From: Chloroflexota bacterium | Lineage (GTDB): Bacteria; Chloroflexota; Chloroflexia; Chloroflexales; Roseiflexaceae | Assembly: GCA_013388755.1 (NCBI GenBank) | Contig: JACAEQ010000057.1 | Location: forward strand, 17,142-81,141 | Length of the DNA stretch: 64,000 nucleotides | Direction of reading: 5' to 3' | In this document: positions 54,321 through 63,528 of the stretch, in pieces | Position numbering within the stretch: the stretch's first letter is position 1 | Layout of the letters: every line of letters starts with the position of its first letter | Notes under the pieces: generated by a model | Seen by the model: the letters and a program-made list of their open reading frames with translations, nothing else | Database searches by the model: none | Told to the model about the DNA's origin: nothing | Position numbers and translations under genes: made by a program

Positions 54321-55070
54321 TCAGGGCGCGATGCGCCAACCGCCGTCTACAACCAGCGTCTGGCCGGTAATGTACGATGCGAGTGGCGACGCAAGAAACA
54401 CAGCTGCGGCGGCCACCTCCTCCGGGCGCCCGGCGCGGCGCAACGCAATCACGCGCTCCCCCCACGCGCGCGCCTCGGCGGGAATTGCTGCAAGCTGTCG
54501 CGTCTCGATCAGCCCGGGTGCAACCGCATTGACGGTAATGTTCCACGGCGCTGCCTCGCGCGCCAGGGCTCGCGTTAACCCCAGCACTCCCCCCATCGCC
54601 GCGGAGAAATCGGCCTGCTGCGGCCCTCCGGCTAACCCATGCAACGCCGCCACAGTGACGATCCGCCCGTAGCGCCGGCGCATCATCGGGCGCAGCGCGG
54701 CGCGACAGACATGAAACGCGCCGTCGAGGTGCAGCGCGATCATTGATCGCCATTGCGCTGTGCTCAATGTCTCGGACGCCGCATATCCGAGTGCGCCAGT
54801 GCATGAGATAACGACATCCAGCCTGCCGTATGCAGCCATCACCATATCGAACAATGCATTCACCGATGCCTGATCACGCACATCAACCTGATGCACGCGC
54901 ACCTGGTCGCGATCTGCATTGCATGTTGCAGCAACAGCCTGTGCCACGTCGGCACGCTGGTAGAAACCGGCGATTACCCGCGCGCCACGCGCCGCGAGCA
55001 TTCGCACGGTGGCCGCGCCAATCGCGCCTGACCCGCCGATAACAACTGCGACCTGGTCGGTGAAGTTCAT
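54321..55070 (-). CDS. short-chain dehydrogenase-fold protein lacking the catalytic triad
   Basis: 249 residues with a standard Rossmann start (VVIGGSGAIGAATVRMLAARG) and C-terminal VVDGGW. Where SDR enzymes have Ser, Tyr and Lys (SS...Y-x3-K), this protein has AAL, then DFSAAMGGV: Ser is replaced by Ala, Tyr by Phe and Lys by Met. It is therefore unlikely to catalyse the usual oxidoreduction. The ATG at 55070 overlaps the stop of the upstream GT4 gene (ATGA), so the two are coupled and may work on the same glycan or lipid. It could be a binding or regulatory subunit. Confidence 0.82.
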   Translation of the reverse strand: MNFTDQVAVVIGGSGAIGAATVRMLAARGARVIAGFYQRADVAQAVAATCNADRDQVRVHQVDVRDQASVNALFDMVMAAYGRLDVVISCTGALGYAASETLSTAQWRSMIALHLDGAFHVCRAALRPMMRRRYGRIVTVAALHGLAGGPQQADFSAAMGGVLGLTRALAREAAPWNITVNAVAPGLIETRQLAAIPAEARAWGERVIALRRAGRPEEVAAAAVFLASPLASYITGQTLVVDGGWRIAP

Positions 55071-56302
55071 AGGGCGTGATGATAACCGGTGCGCCGTAAG
55101 CGCCACGCGTCGTGTGCCTCCATCAGCGCTGCTTCGCTCAGGGCGACCATACGTTCCTGGCTATAACGGGCGACAGCCATCTGTCGTGCCAGCAGCCCCA
55201 TTGCGCGCCGGAGCCGATCGTGACGCAGCAGGTGTTCAATTGAGTCCGCCCATGCATCCGGACTGGCTGGCGGCAACAGTATCCCGGTACGTCCGGCATC
55301 AATGATCGCCTCACCGCCGGACCTGGTTGCCAGTACCGGTAATCCACTCGCCAGCGCCTCGATCAGTGCCAGCGATAACCCTTCGGCGCAGCGTGTGGGC
55401 ATCAGATAGAGATCGCCGGCGGCAAGGATTGATGCCAGTTCCGCGTGTGGCACGTGCCCGACGAATCGCACGGCTTCGCCAAGCGGGCGCGCCAGTGTTT
55501 CCAGGCGCGCGCTGTCGCGGCCTCCGCCGGCGATCAGCAGCCGCAGTTCCGGCCAGTGATTGTGCAGGCGGGTGACCGCGGCAATTGCCGTGTCGAACCC
55601 CTTCTCACGCTCCAGCCGCCCGCTTGCGATCAGGAGCGGCGCATCTGCTGCGATACCCAGGCGCCGGCGTGTCCTGGCGCGGGCCTCGGCATCAGGCTGA
55701 AAGCGTGTGGTATCAATGCCATTCGGGATCACACTGATCCGGTTGGCAGGCATACCGATCTCGCGCGCTGCATCGTGTGCCACCTGCGGTGCGACCGCGA
55801 TCCAGCGGTCAACGCTGTCAACGACCCGTCGCCAGCGCGCCAGCATCCCCGGTGCGCGGCTGGCAAAACGCATCAGGCGATAGATCCCGCGCGGTGTGGC
55901 ACTATCGTTCAGGCGCGTGCGTAACTCACCCGCCAGCGTGCCGTGGAGAATGACCATGCACGGAAGATGCAATTCGCAGGCGACGCGCTCGACATAACCG
56001 AGAGCGCCGGCACTATGACTGAGGAGTACATCGAATGGTGCCTGCTGATGCTGTTGCACCAGTTCGCGATAGCAGGCTTCCCACCAGCGGCGCTGGTACC
56101 AGCGGTGCGACCCTGGAGCAACATAGCGCACTGGAACGCCGCATTCTTCACCGGCGCTGCGCCCATCGGGAAGCGGCGCAGTGAGGATCAGCAGCGCGTG
56201 ACCGCGCGCCGCCAGGCCCGTCGTAAGTGCCTGCGCCTGGGTTTCCATCCCGCCACGGATCCCGTGGGCCAGGGTCAGGCGTTGTGCAATCGCGATTCTC
56301 AT
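55067..56302 (-). CDS. GT4-family glycosyltransferase
   Basis: 411-residue GT-B fold enzyme. An N-terminal Gly-rich loop (HGIRGGMETQAQAL) and the C-terminal donor-binding motif with SLALIEALASGLPVLAT (E-x7-E class) are visible. The middle contains VIPNGIDTTRF, usual in GT4. It transfers a sugar from a nucleotide donor, and donor and acceptor are unknown. It is coupled by a 4-bp overlap to the SDR-fold protein downstream. Confidence 0.88.
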   Translation of the reverse strand: MRIAIAQRLTLAHGIRGGMETQAQALTTGLAARGHALLILTAPLPDGRSAGEECGVPVRYVAPGSHRWYQRRWWEACYRELVQQHQQAPFDVLLSHSAGALGYVERVACELHLPCMVILHGTLAGELRTRLNDSATPRGIYRLMRFASRAPGMLARWRRVVDSVDRWIAVAPQVAHDAAREIGMPANRISVIPNGIDTTRFQPDAEARARTRRRLGIAADAPLLIASGRLEREKGFDTAIAAVTRLHNHWPELRLLIAGGGRDSARLETLARPLGEAVRFVGHVPHAELASILAAGDLYLMPTRCAEGLSLALIEALASGLPVLATRSGGEAIIDAGRTGILLPPASPDAWADSIEHLLRHDRLRRAMGLLARQMAVARYSQERMVALSEAALMEAHDAWRLRRTGYHHAL

Positions 56303-56390
56303 ATCTGTCGATGGTAAAAGCGCCGTCAGGCGCGCGGCCCGTCAGGGCGACCGTGGAACGTGTGTCATCAAGGGGAGTATAGGCGAGATC

Positions 56391-57023
56391 TCACTGTGCG
56401 TCCAGCATGTGCTCGATTCGCGCCACGACCATGTCAATGGCAATCGTATTGATTCCACGAGGGATGATAATATCGGCATAGCGCTTCGAGGGCTCGACAA
56501 ATTCCAGATGCATGGGGCGCACGGTACGCAGGTATTGCTCGATAACCGATTCGACCGTCCGGCCACGTTCGCGTATGTCACGCTGCAGCCGGCGCAAAAT
56601 GCGCAGGTCGCTCTCAGCATCAACGAACAACTTGATATCCATGCGCCGCCGCAACTCGGCATCAACGAAGAGCAGGATGCCTTCCAGCAGGATCACTGGT
56701 CGCGGCGACACCGGCACGACTCCCGGCAACCGGACGTAGGAGGCGAAATCGTATATCGGTGCGCCGATGGTCTCACCGCGAATCAACATGTCAATGTGTT
56801 CCAGAAACAGGGCGTTATCAAACGCGTCGGGGTGATCGAAATTCACCCGGGCACGTTCTTCCAGCGGCAGGTGTGAGAGATCGCGGTAATATGAGTCGTG
56901 CGGCAGAAAGGCGATTCGTTCGCGCCCCACCCGATCGAGTATCGCATTTGAAACGGTTGTTTTCCCTGAGCCGCTGCCGCCTGCGACACCGATAACCAGA
57001 GGGCGATTCGTGTTGACCGGCAT
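56391..57023 (-). CDS. udk: uridine kinase
   Basis: Phosphorylates uridine and cytidine in pyrimidine salvage, 210 residues. P-loop GGSGSGKTT near the N-terminus, HDSYYRDL, NFDHPDAFD and ILLEGILLF follow the udk pattern. The ATG at 57023 gives the normal N-terminus (MPVNTNRPLVIGV); the frame to 57083 adds an implausible extension. It lies 88 bp upstream of the GT4 gene on the same strand. Confidence 0.92.
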   Translation of the reverse strand: MPVNTNRPLVIGVAGGSGSGKTTVSNAILDRVGRERIAFLPHDSYYRDLSHLPLEERARVNFDHPDAFDNALFLEHIDMLIRGETIGAPIYDFASYVRLPGVVPVSPRPVILLEGILLFVDAELRRRMDIKLFVDAESDLRILRRLQRDIRERGRTVESVIEQYLRTVRPMHLEFVEPSKRYADIIIPRGINTIAIDMVVARIEHMLDAQ

Positions 57024-57543
57024 ATTCTGTGTTGACTCCAATGGGTTGCAGATACGCTTGCGCAAGGACGCTGCCCTGAGCATAGCTGTACTGCTTCATC
57101 GTGGTGACGCACCTTCGCCCACGGAACGGTCATTGCGCGGAGCGTCAGCGACCGCCTGCAGCGAGCGCAGCGTGGCTGACGCAGTCTCGGTGTTTGAGAA
57201 GGAGATTGCTTCGCTTCGCTCGCAATGACCTGGAGGACACAGGGTGCGCTAACCTCGCGAGCAGTTCACATAGCCGATGGCGCATGGCCGGTGTGTGGCG
57301 TTGTGCTGCGCAGCTACATGGTAGTCCAGGTACAATACCTTGCAAATACGTCCGGATATGGCTCGGGCGTGCCGCCAGGATGCAATCCATCAGGCTTGCA
57401 CACGCCAGACTCTAGCGGCTTTGCGGCTTCGCCTGCCGTACCGCATCACCTTGAACGGGAGTACCACGGGCCTGGAGAAGGATACCCCTTCGCCCTTCTC
57501 CTCAACCATATGCTACAATGCGGCGCAACCGAAGGGAGGGCGT
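57024..57543. other. intergenic region containing a family A core
   Basis: 520 bp between udk and a small plus-strand gene. It contains a family A core repeat (57128-57230) and a solo family B end (ATACCTTGCAAATA near 57339). TACAAT before the small gene is a possible -10 box. No gene is recognised. Confidence 0.45.
57128..57230. repeat. family A core without terminal repeats
   Basis: GGTCATTGCG and CGCAATGACC bound a 103-bp segment as a perfect 10-bp inverted repeat. The internal words GTCAGCGACC, GCGTGGCTGACGCAG and GATTGCTTCGCTTCGCTCGC match other family A copies. The GAGCCT ends are missing. Confidence 0.6.
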
Positions 57544-57762
57544 ATGCTGACCGTCGAACAGATTCAGGCGTATCTGGAGCGACTGATTGCCGAGCATCAC
57601 CTTGCCGGCGATCGATTGGCGCTCAAGCGCGATCAGGAGGTTGCCGGTTTCTTGATGGCTGCCGCGCGTGATTCCGGCGAGAAACAACTCGCGTTGCGTT
57701 TTCAGGTGCTTGCCGCTCGCGCCGCCGACATGCGCGAACAGATCGAAAACGGCGCATCGTAG
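57544..57762 (+). CDS. small conserved hypothetical protein
   Basis: 72-residue, wholly helical protein (YLERLIAEHHLAGDRLALKR, then LALRFQVLAARAADMREQI). No motif is recognised. AGGGAGG precedes the ATG at good spacing, and a TACAAT box lies about 25 bp upstream, so it looks like a genuine gene. It precedes the threonine dehydratase gene by 45 bp and may be cotranscribed. Confidence 0.6.
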   Translation: MLTVEQIQAYLERLIAEHHLAGDRLALKRDQEVAGFLMAAARDSGEKQLALRFQVLAARAADMREQIENGAS

Positions 57763-57807
57763 CCCGTTGAACGCCGGCGTTCAATGGCGAACGTAAGGGA
57801 TTGATCC

Positions 57808-59040
57808 ATGCCCATTACCCTGGCCGACATTCGCGCGGCGCATGCCGCGTTGCGCGGCGTGATCGTTGATACGCCGCTGCTGCCTGACGAGCGTCTGTCT
57901 GAGGAACTCGGCGCGCATGTATGGCTCAAAGCAGAATGCACCCAGCGAAGCGGATCGTTCAAGATTCGCGGCGCGTATACCATGATCAGTCGCCTGCCCG
58001 CAGACGAGCGCATGCGTGGCGTGGTCGCACCCTCGGCTGGCAACCATGCCCAGGGGGTCGCGCTGGCGGCGCGCCTGCTGGCGATCCCGGCAACGATTGT
58101 CATGCCTGAGCGCGCCGCTCTGACCAAAGTCGTGGCGACACGCCGTCTTGGTGCAGAGGTCATTCTCCACGGGGCGACATTCGATGATGCACAGGCACAT
58201 GCACGCCGGCTGGAGCGCGAGCGTGGCCTGGTATATGTGCCGGCGTTCGATCATGAGCATGTGATTGCTGGTCAGGGAACGCTCGGGATGGAGATAGCCG
58301 AAGCGATCCCGGATCTGACCCTGGTGGTTGTGCCAATTGGTGGCGGCGGGCTGATCAGCGGCATCGCACTGGCGGTCAAGGCGCTCCGTCCGACGGCGCG
58401 TGTGATTGGCGTGCAGGCCGCCGGGTGCGCTCCAGTGCGCCCATCGCTTGCAGCCGGCGCGCCGGTCGCGGCCGCGCAGGCGCATACCATTGCCGATGGC
58501 ATTGCCGTCAAGCGGCCGGGCGATCTGACATTGCCACTGATTCGCGAACTGGTTGATGAGATCGTGACGGTTGATGATGATGCAATTGCGCGAGCGATTG
58601 CACATGTGGTGCAGCATGATCGCCTGGTGGTTGAAGGAGCGGGAGCCGCCGGCCTGGCCGCGCTGATCAGCGGCCAGATTGCGCTACGCGCCGGCGAAAC
58701 GGTGTGTGTGCCGTTGTGTGGTGGCAATATCGACAGTAACCTGCTGACGCGGGTGCTGGAACAGGTGGCGGTGCGCCAGGGGCGCTATCTGTTGCTCAAA
58801 TCAAGCGTTGAAGATCGCCCGGGCAATCTGGCGCCGCTGATCACCCGGGTGGCGGAGGCCGGCGCCAATGTCATTGATATCTTCCATCGCCGCGCCGTCT
58901 GGCTTGCGCCGCTCGATCGGGTGGGGATCGAGCTCGTTCTCGAAGTACGTGATGAACAGCACGGGCAGTATGTCATGCGCCATCTCGCCGAGGCCGGCTA
59001 CCACGTCGAACGTGAAGGTGTCGGTAGCTGGCCTGAGTAA
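57808..59040 (+). CDS. threonine dehydratase / threonine ammonia-lyase
   Basis: PLP enzyme converting threonine to 2-oxobutanoate, 410 residues. The Schiff-base Lys52 is in RSGSFKIRGA. The phosphate-binding Gly loop is GGGGLISG. An ACT-like domain lies at about 327-400 (LLLKSSVEDRPGNLAPL), the layout of the TdcB/short IlvA group with one regulatory domain. A biosynthetic role in isoleucine formation or a catabolic role both fit. The stop codon is directly followed by a family C repeat. Confidence 0.9.
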   Translation: MPITLADIRAAHAALRGVIVDTPLLPDERLSEELGAHVWLKAECTQRSGSFKIRGAYTMISRLPADERMRGVVAPSAGNHAQGVALAARLLAIPATIVMPERAALTKVVATRRLGAEVILHGATFDDAQAHARRLERERGLVYVPAFDHEHVIAGQGTLGMEIAEAIPDLTLVVVPIGGGGLISGIALAVKALRPTARVIGVQAAGCAPVRPSLAAGAPVAAAQAHTIADGIAVKRPGDLTLPLIRELVDEIVTVDDDAIARAIAHVVQHDRLVVEGAGAAGLAALISGQIALRAGETVCVPLCGGNIDSNLLTRVLEQVAVRQGRYLLLKSSVEDRPGNLAPLITRVAEAGANVIDIFHRRAVWLAPLDRVGIELVLEVRDEQHGQYVMRHLAEAGYHVEREGVGSWPE

Positions 59041-59155
59041 TACCAGGTAGCAGTCGATCGCTCGTGATGACCGCACCCTGAGGAGTCGTGCAGCGGCGTA
59101 GCGAAGGATGTACGCCGGCACTCCTGATCGGCGCCTGTCTGTATGCAACCGGGTA
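59041..59155. repeat. family C inverted-repeat element
   Basis: 115-bp element beginning on the first base after the threonine dehydratase stop. Ends TACCAGGTAGCAG and TATGCAACCGGGTA are near inverted repeats. The core GATGACCGCACCCTGAGGAG, then CAGCGGCGTAGCGAAGG, matches the other copies. Confidence 0.75.
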
Positions 59156-59392
59156 GGACGCGGTGGCGCGGATTCCACGTTTCAACGCCTGCGGCAGCGT
59201 AGGATTGATCGAGGTGGAGCAGTGCGGCGGCTTCGCCCACCGTACCATATCACAGAAGAAGACGAGGCCCGCTTTGCCAACGCTTGCCCGGCTGGTGAGC
59301 CCGCCGAACCAGAGCCTGTCGAAGGGGGAAGAGCGCCGTTGCGCGAGTCGTCGGCCAGGTGATTGCGAAGCTCGTGTACGTGACGCACGGGG
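59156..59392. other. intergenic spacer
   Basis: About 240 bp with no convincing gene. It includes GAGCCTGTCGAAGGGG, a short word often dispersed in GC-rich genomes. The 77-codon frame across it has poor composition. Confidence 0.35.
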
Positions 59393-59623
59393 GTGAGGAG
59401 CGTGATACTTTCCGGCAAGAAAGATGCGGTTCTGCACCAGGTGCAGCTGGTGGATATCCATGGCACGCGGTTCTATGATCTAACCTTTTCGCTTACCGAT
59501 GCGCCAGAACAGATCCAGCGCGCGCGGATTGGCATCGAGGATGCCTACCCTGACCCGGCAGCAGGCGACATGATCAGCGTCAGCTATCTGATGAATGTTG
59601 TGATCGGGATCGTGCGCCGGTAA
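59393..59623 (+). CDS. small conserved hypothetical protein
   Basis: 76-residue beta-rich protein (DAVLHQVQLVDIHGTRFYDL, then MISVSYLMNVVIGIVRR). No family is recognised and no signal peptide is seen. The start is unsure: GTG at 59393, or GTG at 59402 directly after GAGGAG. It is followed by another small gene. Confidence 0.5.
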   Translation: MRSVILSGKKDAVLHQVQLVDIHGTRFYDLTFSLTDAPEQIQRARIGIEDAYPDPAAGDMISVSYLMNVVIGIVRR

Positions 59624-59715
59624 TGGCTGCGTAACGTCTGATTGCTACACTAGGCCCAGTGCGAAGACTTGGGGAGAGTCGCCGCGCCTGCTGGTGCGGC
59701 GAGGAGGTCAGGAGC

Positions 59716-59934
59716 ATGGGTCAGCGGCGTACCGAATCGTTCTTGCTGCGCCTTGTCGTGCAGGGCGACTCGATAGATCCAGACGCGTGGCATGGTCGCG
59801 TTCAGCATATTGGCAGCGGCGACGAGCGAATGTTCCGCACGCTCCACGAGGTTGTGGCGTTTATTCGTGGCCGGTGTGAGCAGCAGCGCCCGCGCGACAT
59901 ATCGCTTGATGAACTCCCACCACCATTTCCATAA
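59716..59934 (+). CDS. small conserved hypothetical protein
   Basis: 72 residues. The first half reads SFLLRLVVQGDS, then WHGRVQHIGSGDERMFRTLHEVVAFI, a compact one-domain protein of a type found repeatedly in Chloroflexota. No function is known to me. GGAGGTCAGGAGC precedes the ATG at 59716. A terminator follows. Confidence 0.55.
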   Translation: MGQRRTESFLLRLVVQGDSIDPDAWHGRVQHIGSGDERMFRTLHEVVAFIRGRCEQQRPRDISLDELPPPFP

Positions 59935-59969
59935 GCGGTCGTGACGCCACAGAGGGCCGGAAGAGTCTC

Positions 59970-60006
59970 AGGCGAGGGAAGGTGATGCTTTTCCTCGCCT
60001 TTGTTA
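59970..60006 (+). terminator. rho-independent terminator
   Basis: AGGCGAGG and CCTCGCCT form an 8-bp stem (59970-59977 and 59993-60000). TTTGTT follows. It ends the small plus-strand gene cluster and separates it from the converging BTAD regulator. Confidence 0.7.
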
Positions 60007-60011
60007 CGTGA

Positions 60012-63000
60012 TCAGTGCATATCGCGCAACGACGCGTAGAGTGCCGTTGTGTCTGGCAATGGCGCAACACCCAGTTCCTGCTGCAACACCTCGGTACAGC
60101 GCGCATAGAGTCGCAGCGCCGTACTACGTTCGCCAAGTGCTGCGTGGGCACGCATGAGCAGGCGATAGGCGTCCTCCTGAGTTTGATCGATCTCTACCAC
60201 GCGCCAGGCGAGCCCGATCGCCTCGTGAATTGCGCCCTCGTCGAGGAGGAGAGCGCCCAGGCGGAGCGCAGCTTCGATAAACATCATCGCCAGCCGTTCA
60301 CGTTCGACCACGGTCCAGTCTTCATACATGTTGTCAGGCAGATATGGACCGCCGTACAGCGCAATCGCGCGGCGATATGCGGCAATGATCGCCGCGCGCT
60401 GGCCGCGTTGTTCGGCGCGCTGCGCCTCAGCAATGGCTGCCGTGAACTCAACCGTGTCGAGCTGGTGATCGCTGGCGGTGTTGAAGCTGTAGGTTTCGCC
60501 CTGCTGGATGAGATAGGCAGGTGGTGCGCCGTCAGGCCGGTCAGGTTCGAGCGCTTTGCTCAGGCGGTTGACCGTGACGCGCAGATTGTTGGCCGCCGCT
60601 TCGGGTTCCATCTCTGGCCAGAGCGTATCAAGCACGAGTTCACGCGCGACCGCACGGCCGCGCTCGGTGAGCAGGAGTTGAAAGAGCTGGCGCGCCTTAC
60701 TGCTGCGCCATTCACGATCCCGCACTTCATGGTCGCCGCGCCAGACAGCGAAAGCCCCGAGGGTACGGATTCGCAACGTATACGGTGGGCGATAGACAAG
60801 CCGCTCCAGTGCATCTTCAGCCGCCTGGCGCACTGCAGGGCTTCGATCTTTGAGCAGCGTGCGCAATGCCGGGTAAGCAGATGCGGCGCCGAGATCACCA
60901 AGCAGGCGGACGGCATAGGTGCGTACCGGCGGCGACGGATCGCTGAGCAGATCCTGGAGCGGGGCAACCGCCTCACCGGCGAGATGCCTCGGCAGGATGC
61001 GCCCGATGGCGGCGGGGGCAATTTCGGCGCGCAATGCAGCAAGGGCCGTGTCTTTCAGGGCAGCGGCGGGCAGCATTGGTAGGAAGACACACTCATCTTC
61101 AGCGGCGATGCCCCACCCTTCGCGCAGCCATATATTGCGCAGATCCGTTTCGCCGCAGTCGCCGGCAAGATAGGCTCCATAGAGATATGCTGATGCCAGG
61201 AACGCACGGTAGCCGCGCCGTTGCATCTGGCCCGTTGCCTCGATCAACAGATCGAGGGCACGCCGGTGCTCTCCACCTTCGCCCAGCACCAGGGCCAGCA
61301 ACAGGCGCAGGCGCAAGTCGGGCGCTGCGCCTTCAGCATCATCAAGGCGCCGTAGTACCGTGCCGACGGCCGCAGTCGCGCGCGCCGCCTGGCCGCGCCC
61401 AAGCTGGCCATATAACTCGATCGCCTGCAATGACGCCAGCTGGGCCAGCGCACCAAGATCGTGAAAGGCGGCGCGCGCCTGGGCGACGTAGATGGCGGCC
61501 TCGTCAAAGCGACCCTGAAGAGAAAGAAGCAGAGCAAGTTGCGACGCGCTGCCGGCCGCAGTGCCGTCACGATAATAATCGCCCAGATAGCGATGAGCGT
61601 CCAGTGCAAGCGCGATTGCTTCTGTGTGCTGCCCAAGTTCATAGAGCGCCATTGCGCGCTGGCGCAGCAGATTCTGGCGCAGACGGTCGTTGCTATCAAC
61701 CTGGTTCAGTTGCAGCGCCTGATCAACAATCATCAGTGAATCCGCCGGGCGGCCAAGCTGATTGTGAATGGAGGTTACGATCATGGCCAGTAACCAGTGC
61801 CAGGCGGGATTGAGTGGATGGGTGGCGGCGTGATGGGCAACGCGCAACGCCGCCACCAGGCGGCCCTTCGTCGCCAGCATCGCGGTCGCGCAGGTCAGGG
61901 CCGCGCCGCGCGACCAGGCATCGCGTGCCAGGTTGGCGGCACGGACGGCGCGCACACACACTGCGGTGAACTCGGTCGGGCGCGCCTGCCAGAAGAGCAA
62001 TGCCGCCAGATCGGAATATGCGCGCAATTCGCGCGCGAAGGCGCCGGAGCGATGAAACAGGTCAATCGCGCGTTCGATGGCCTGCGCAGCCTGCGCCGGG
62101 TTGGCGACAATCTGGCTATAGCCCCACATATAGATCAAATCAGGGTTGGTCTCGCGGTGCGCGATCGGGATCTGTTCGATCCAGCGCCGTACCGTGTCGC
62201 GGCGTGGAGAATTCAGCAGCGGCCATGCACGTTCGCGCAGGGCGCGCTCAAGATCGGCGGCGCTGCCGGCAAGGGCATAGTGCTCCAGGGCTTCTTCAAG
62301 CTCGCCGCGCAGTTCGAACTCACGGCCAAAGCGGCGGTGGAGAGCCGCGAGCGTCTCATCGTCGACCACCTCATGAATATCGCGCAGCAACAGTTCGCGC
62401 CACAGGGGATGGAAGCGCAACCGATCGCCCTGGACATCGAGGGGCGTCAATGGCAGCCCAAGGGCACGAGTGCGGCGTAGCAGGTAGGGAGTGTCATCGC
62501 GCAACAGGACTGCCTCGATCAGCGCAGCGTCAAAATGGGGTGGAAGAGCGGCGAGGCGCAGAAACTCGATGACTTCGGCCGGCAGATCGGCCAGCACTTC
62601 CGCCGCCAGATAGGCCAGTAACTGTTCCTGGCTGCCACCCAGCGCCTCGACGAAGGCACCACGCTGTTCGGCCGGTTGATCAGCCAGGGCGCGGGCAGCA
62701 AGTTGCAGACTGAGCGCCCACCCTTCGGTGCGCGCCAGCAACGTTGCCAGTTCAGCTTCGGAAAGCGTGACGCCCTGGATCGACAGAATCTGGCGCGCCT
62801 GATCCGGCGTGAGATGCAGATCGGGCTGGCGTACTTCAACAATGCGGCGTTCAGCGCGCAGCCGGGCCAGCGGCGCAAAGCCAGGTTCACGCCGTGAGGC
62901 AATGACGACATGCAAGGTGGGGGGCGCTGCACGCAACAGGTAGCCAAGAATCTGCCCGATCACCGCCGAATCAACCACATGGTGCGCATCGTCCAGGAAC

Positions 63001-63449
63001 AAAAACGCCGCCGAGAGCACACGGCGTTGCAGATCACTGCATAACGCGCCAGCAACCAGCGGCCAATCGCGTTCGAGCGCCGCTGCGCTGGAGAGCACGC
63101 GCGCGGCGTCGCGCCCAAGACCAGGAAACGATGCCTGAAATGCACGAATGAGATACGCCAGAAACAGCGCCGGGTCCCGCTCGCCGGCATCGAGCGTCAG
63201 CCATGCCACGGGCGCACCGGTGCGGCTCAACTCCTGCTCCCATTGCGCAATCAGCGTCGTCTTACCGTAGCCTGCCGGCGCGATGACCAGCGTCAACGGC
63301 TGAACGCGCACCTCTGCGAGTTGCGCCTGCAGATCGGGCCGGAGCAAGACACCTTCACGGAGTGGCGGAGGAACGAGTTTTAGCGGCAGCAACGCCTGAG
63401 CGGCACGGCTACGGCTCTCAGGATCTGTAGTTTTGTCGAGCACGGCCAT
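60012..63449 (-). CDS. SARP/BTAD-type transcriptional regulator with ATPase, TPR and HEAT-like repeats
   Basis: 1145 residues. An N-terminal STAND-type ATPase has Walker A APAGYGKTT (57-65) and a MalT-like arrangement (LTLDAGERDPALFLAYLIRAF). A long TPR-like helical region spans about 330-800. A HEAT-like segment lies near 815-890 (SPPVRTYAVRLLGDLG, SPAVRQAAEDALERL). An OmpR-type winged helix (about 903-965) and a bacterial transcriptional activator domain (about 990-1145) follow. The DNA-binding unit is therefore at the C-terminal side. The ATG at 63449 fits a promoter 44 bp upstream. The open frame continuing to 63899 translates the tRNA genes and is spurious. Target genes are unknown. Confidence 0.85.
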   Translation of the reverse strand: MAVLDKTTDPESRSRAAQALLPLKLVPPPLREGVLLRPDLQAQLAEVRVQPLTLVIAPAGYGKTTLIAQWEQELSRTGAPVAWLTLDAGERDPALFLAYLIRAFQASFPGLGRDAARVLSSAAALERDWPLVAGALCSDLQRRVLSAAFLFLDDAHHVVDSAVIGQILGYLLRAAPPTLHVVIASRREPGFAPLARLRAERRIVEVRQPDLHLTPDQARQILSIQGVTLSEAELATLLARTEGWALSLQLAARALADQPAEQRGAFVEALGGSQEQLLAYLAAEVLADLPAEVIEFLRLAALPPHFDAALIEAVLLRDDTPYLLRRTRALGLPLTPLDVQGDRLRFHPLWRELLLRDIHEVVDDETLAALHRRFGREFELRGELEEALEHYALAGSAADLERALRERAWPLLNSPRRDTVRRWIEQIPIAHRETNPDLIYMWGYSQIVANPAQAAQAIERAIDLFHRSGAFARELRAYSDLAALLFWQARPTEFTAVCVRAVRAANLARDAWSRGAALTCATAMLATKGRLVAALRVAHHAATHPLNPAWHWLLAMIVTSIHNQLGRPADSLMIVDQALQLNQVDSNDRLRQNLLRQRAMALYELGQHTEAIALALDAHRYLGDYYRDGTAAGSASQLALLLSLQGRFDEAAIYVAQARAAFHDLGALAQLASLQAIELYGQLGRGQAARATAAVGTVLRRLDDAEGAAPDLRLRLLLALVLGEGGEHRRALDLLIEATGQMQRRGYRAFLASAYLYGAYLAGDCGETDLRNIWLREGWGIAAEDECVFLPMLPAAALKDTALAALRAEIAPAAIGRILPRHLAGEAVAPLQDLLSDPSPPVRTYAVRLLGDLGAASAYPALRTLLKDRSPAVRQAAEDALERLVYRPPYTLRIRTLGAFAVWRGDHEVRDREWRSSKARQLFQLLLTERGRAVARELVLDTLWPEMEPEAAANNLRVTVNRLSKALEPDRPDGAPPAYLIQQGETYSFNTASDHQLDTVEFTAAIAEAQRAEQRGQRAAIIAAYRRAIALYGGPYLPDNMYEDWTVVERERLAMMFIEAALRLGALLLDEGAIHEAIGLAWRVVEIDQTQEDAYRLLMRAHAALGERSTALRLYARCTEVLQQELGVAPLPDTTALYASLRDMH

Positions 63450-63492
63450 AGCGCTGTCTGTTTGAAGGCGTAGGTGGTAGCCAGTGTGCTGA

Positions 63493-63521
63493 ATCTTACG
63501 CGACTCTGTGGCATGTGTCAA
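63493..63521 (-). promoter_or_regulatory. consensus promoter of the BTAD regulator gene
   Basis: On the minus strand TTGACA (63521-63516), a 17-bp spacer and TAAGAT (63498-63493). It lies 44 bp before the start at 63449. Confidence 0.75.
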
Positions 63522-63528
63522 CGTTCGT

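Noticed and set aside
53938..54804. 288-codon minus-strand open frame
   Set aside because: It overlaps the SDR gene in another frame, and its upstream part has low-complexity composition with no recognised family.
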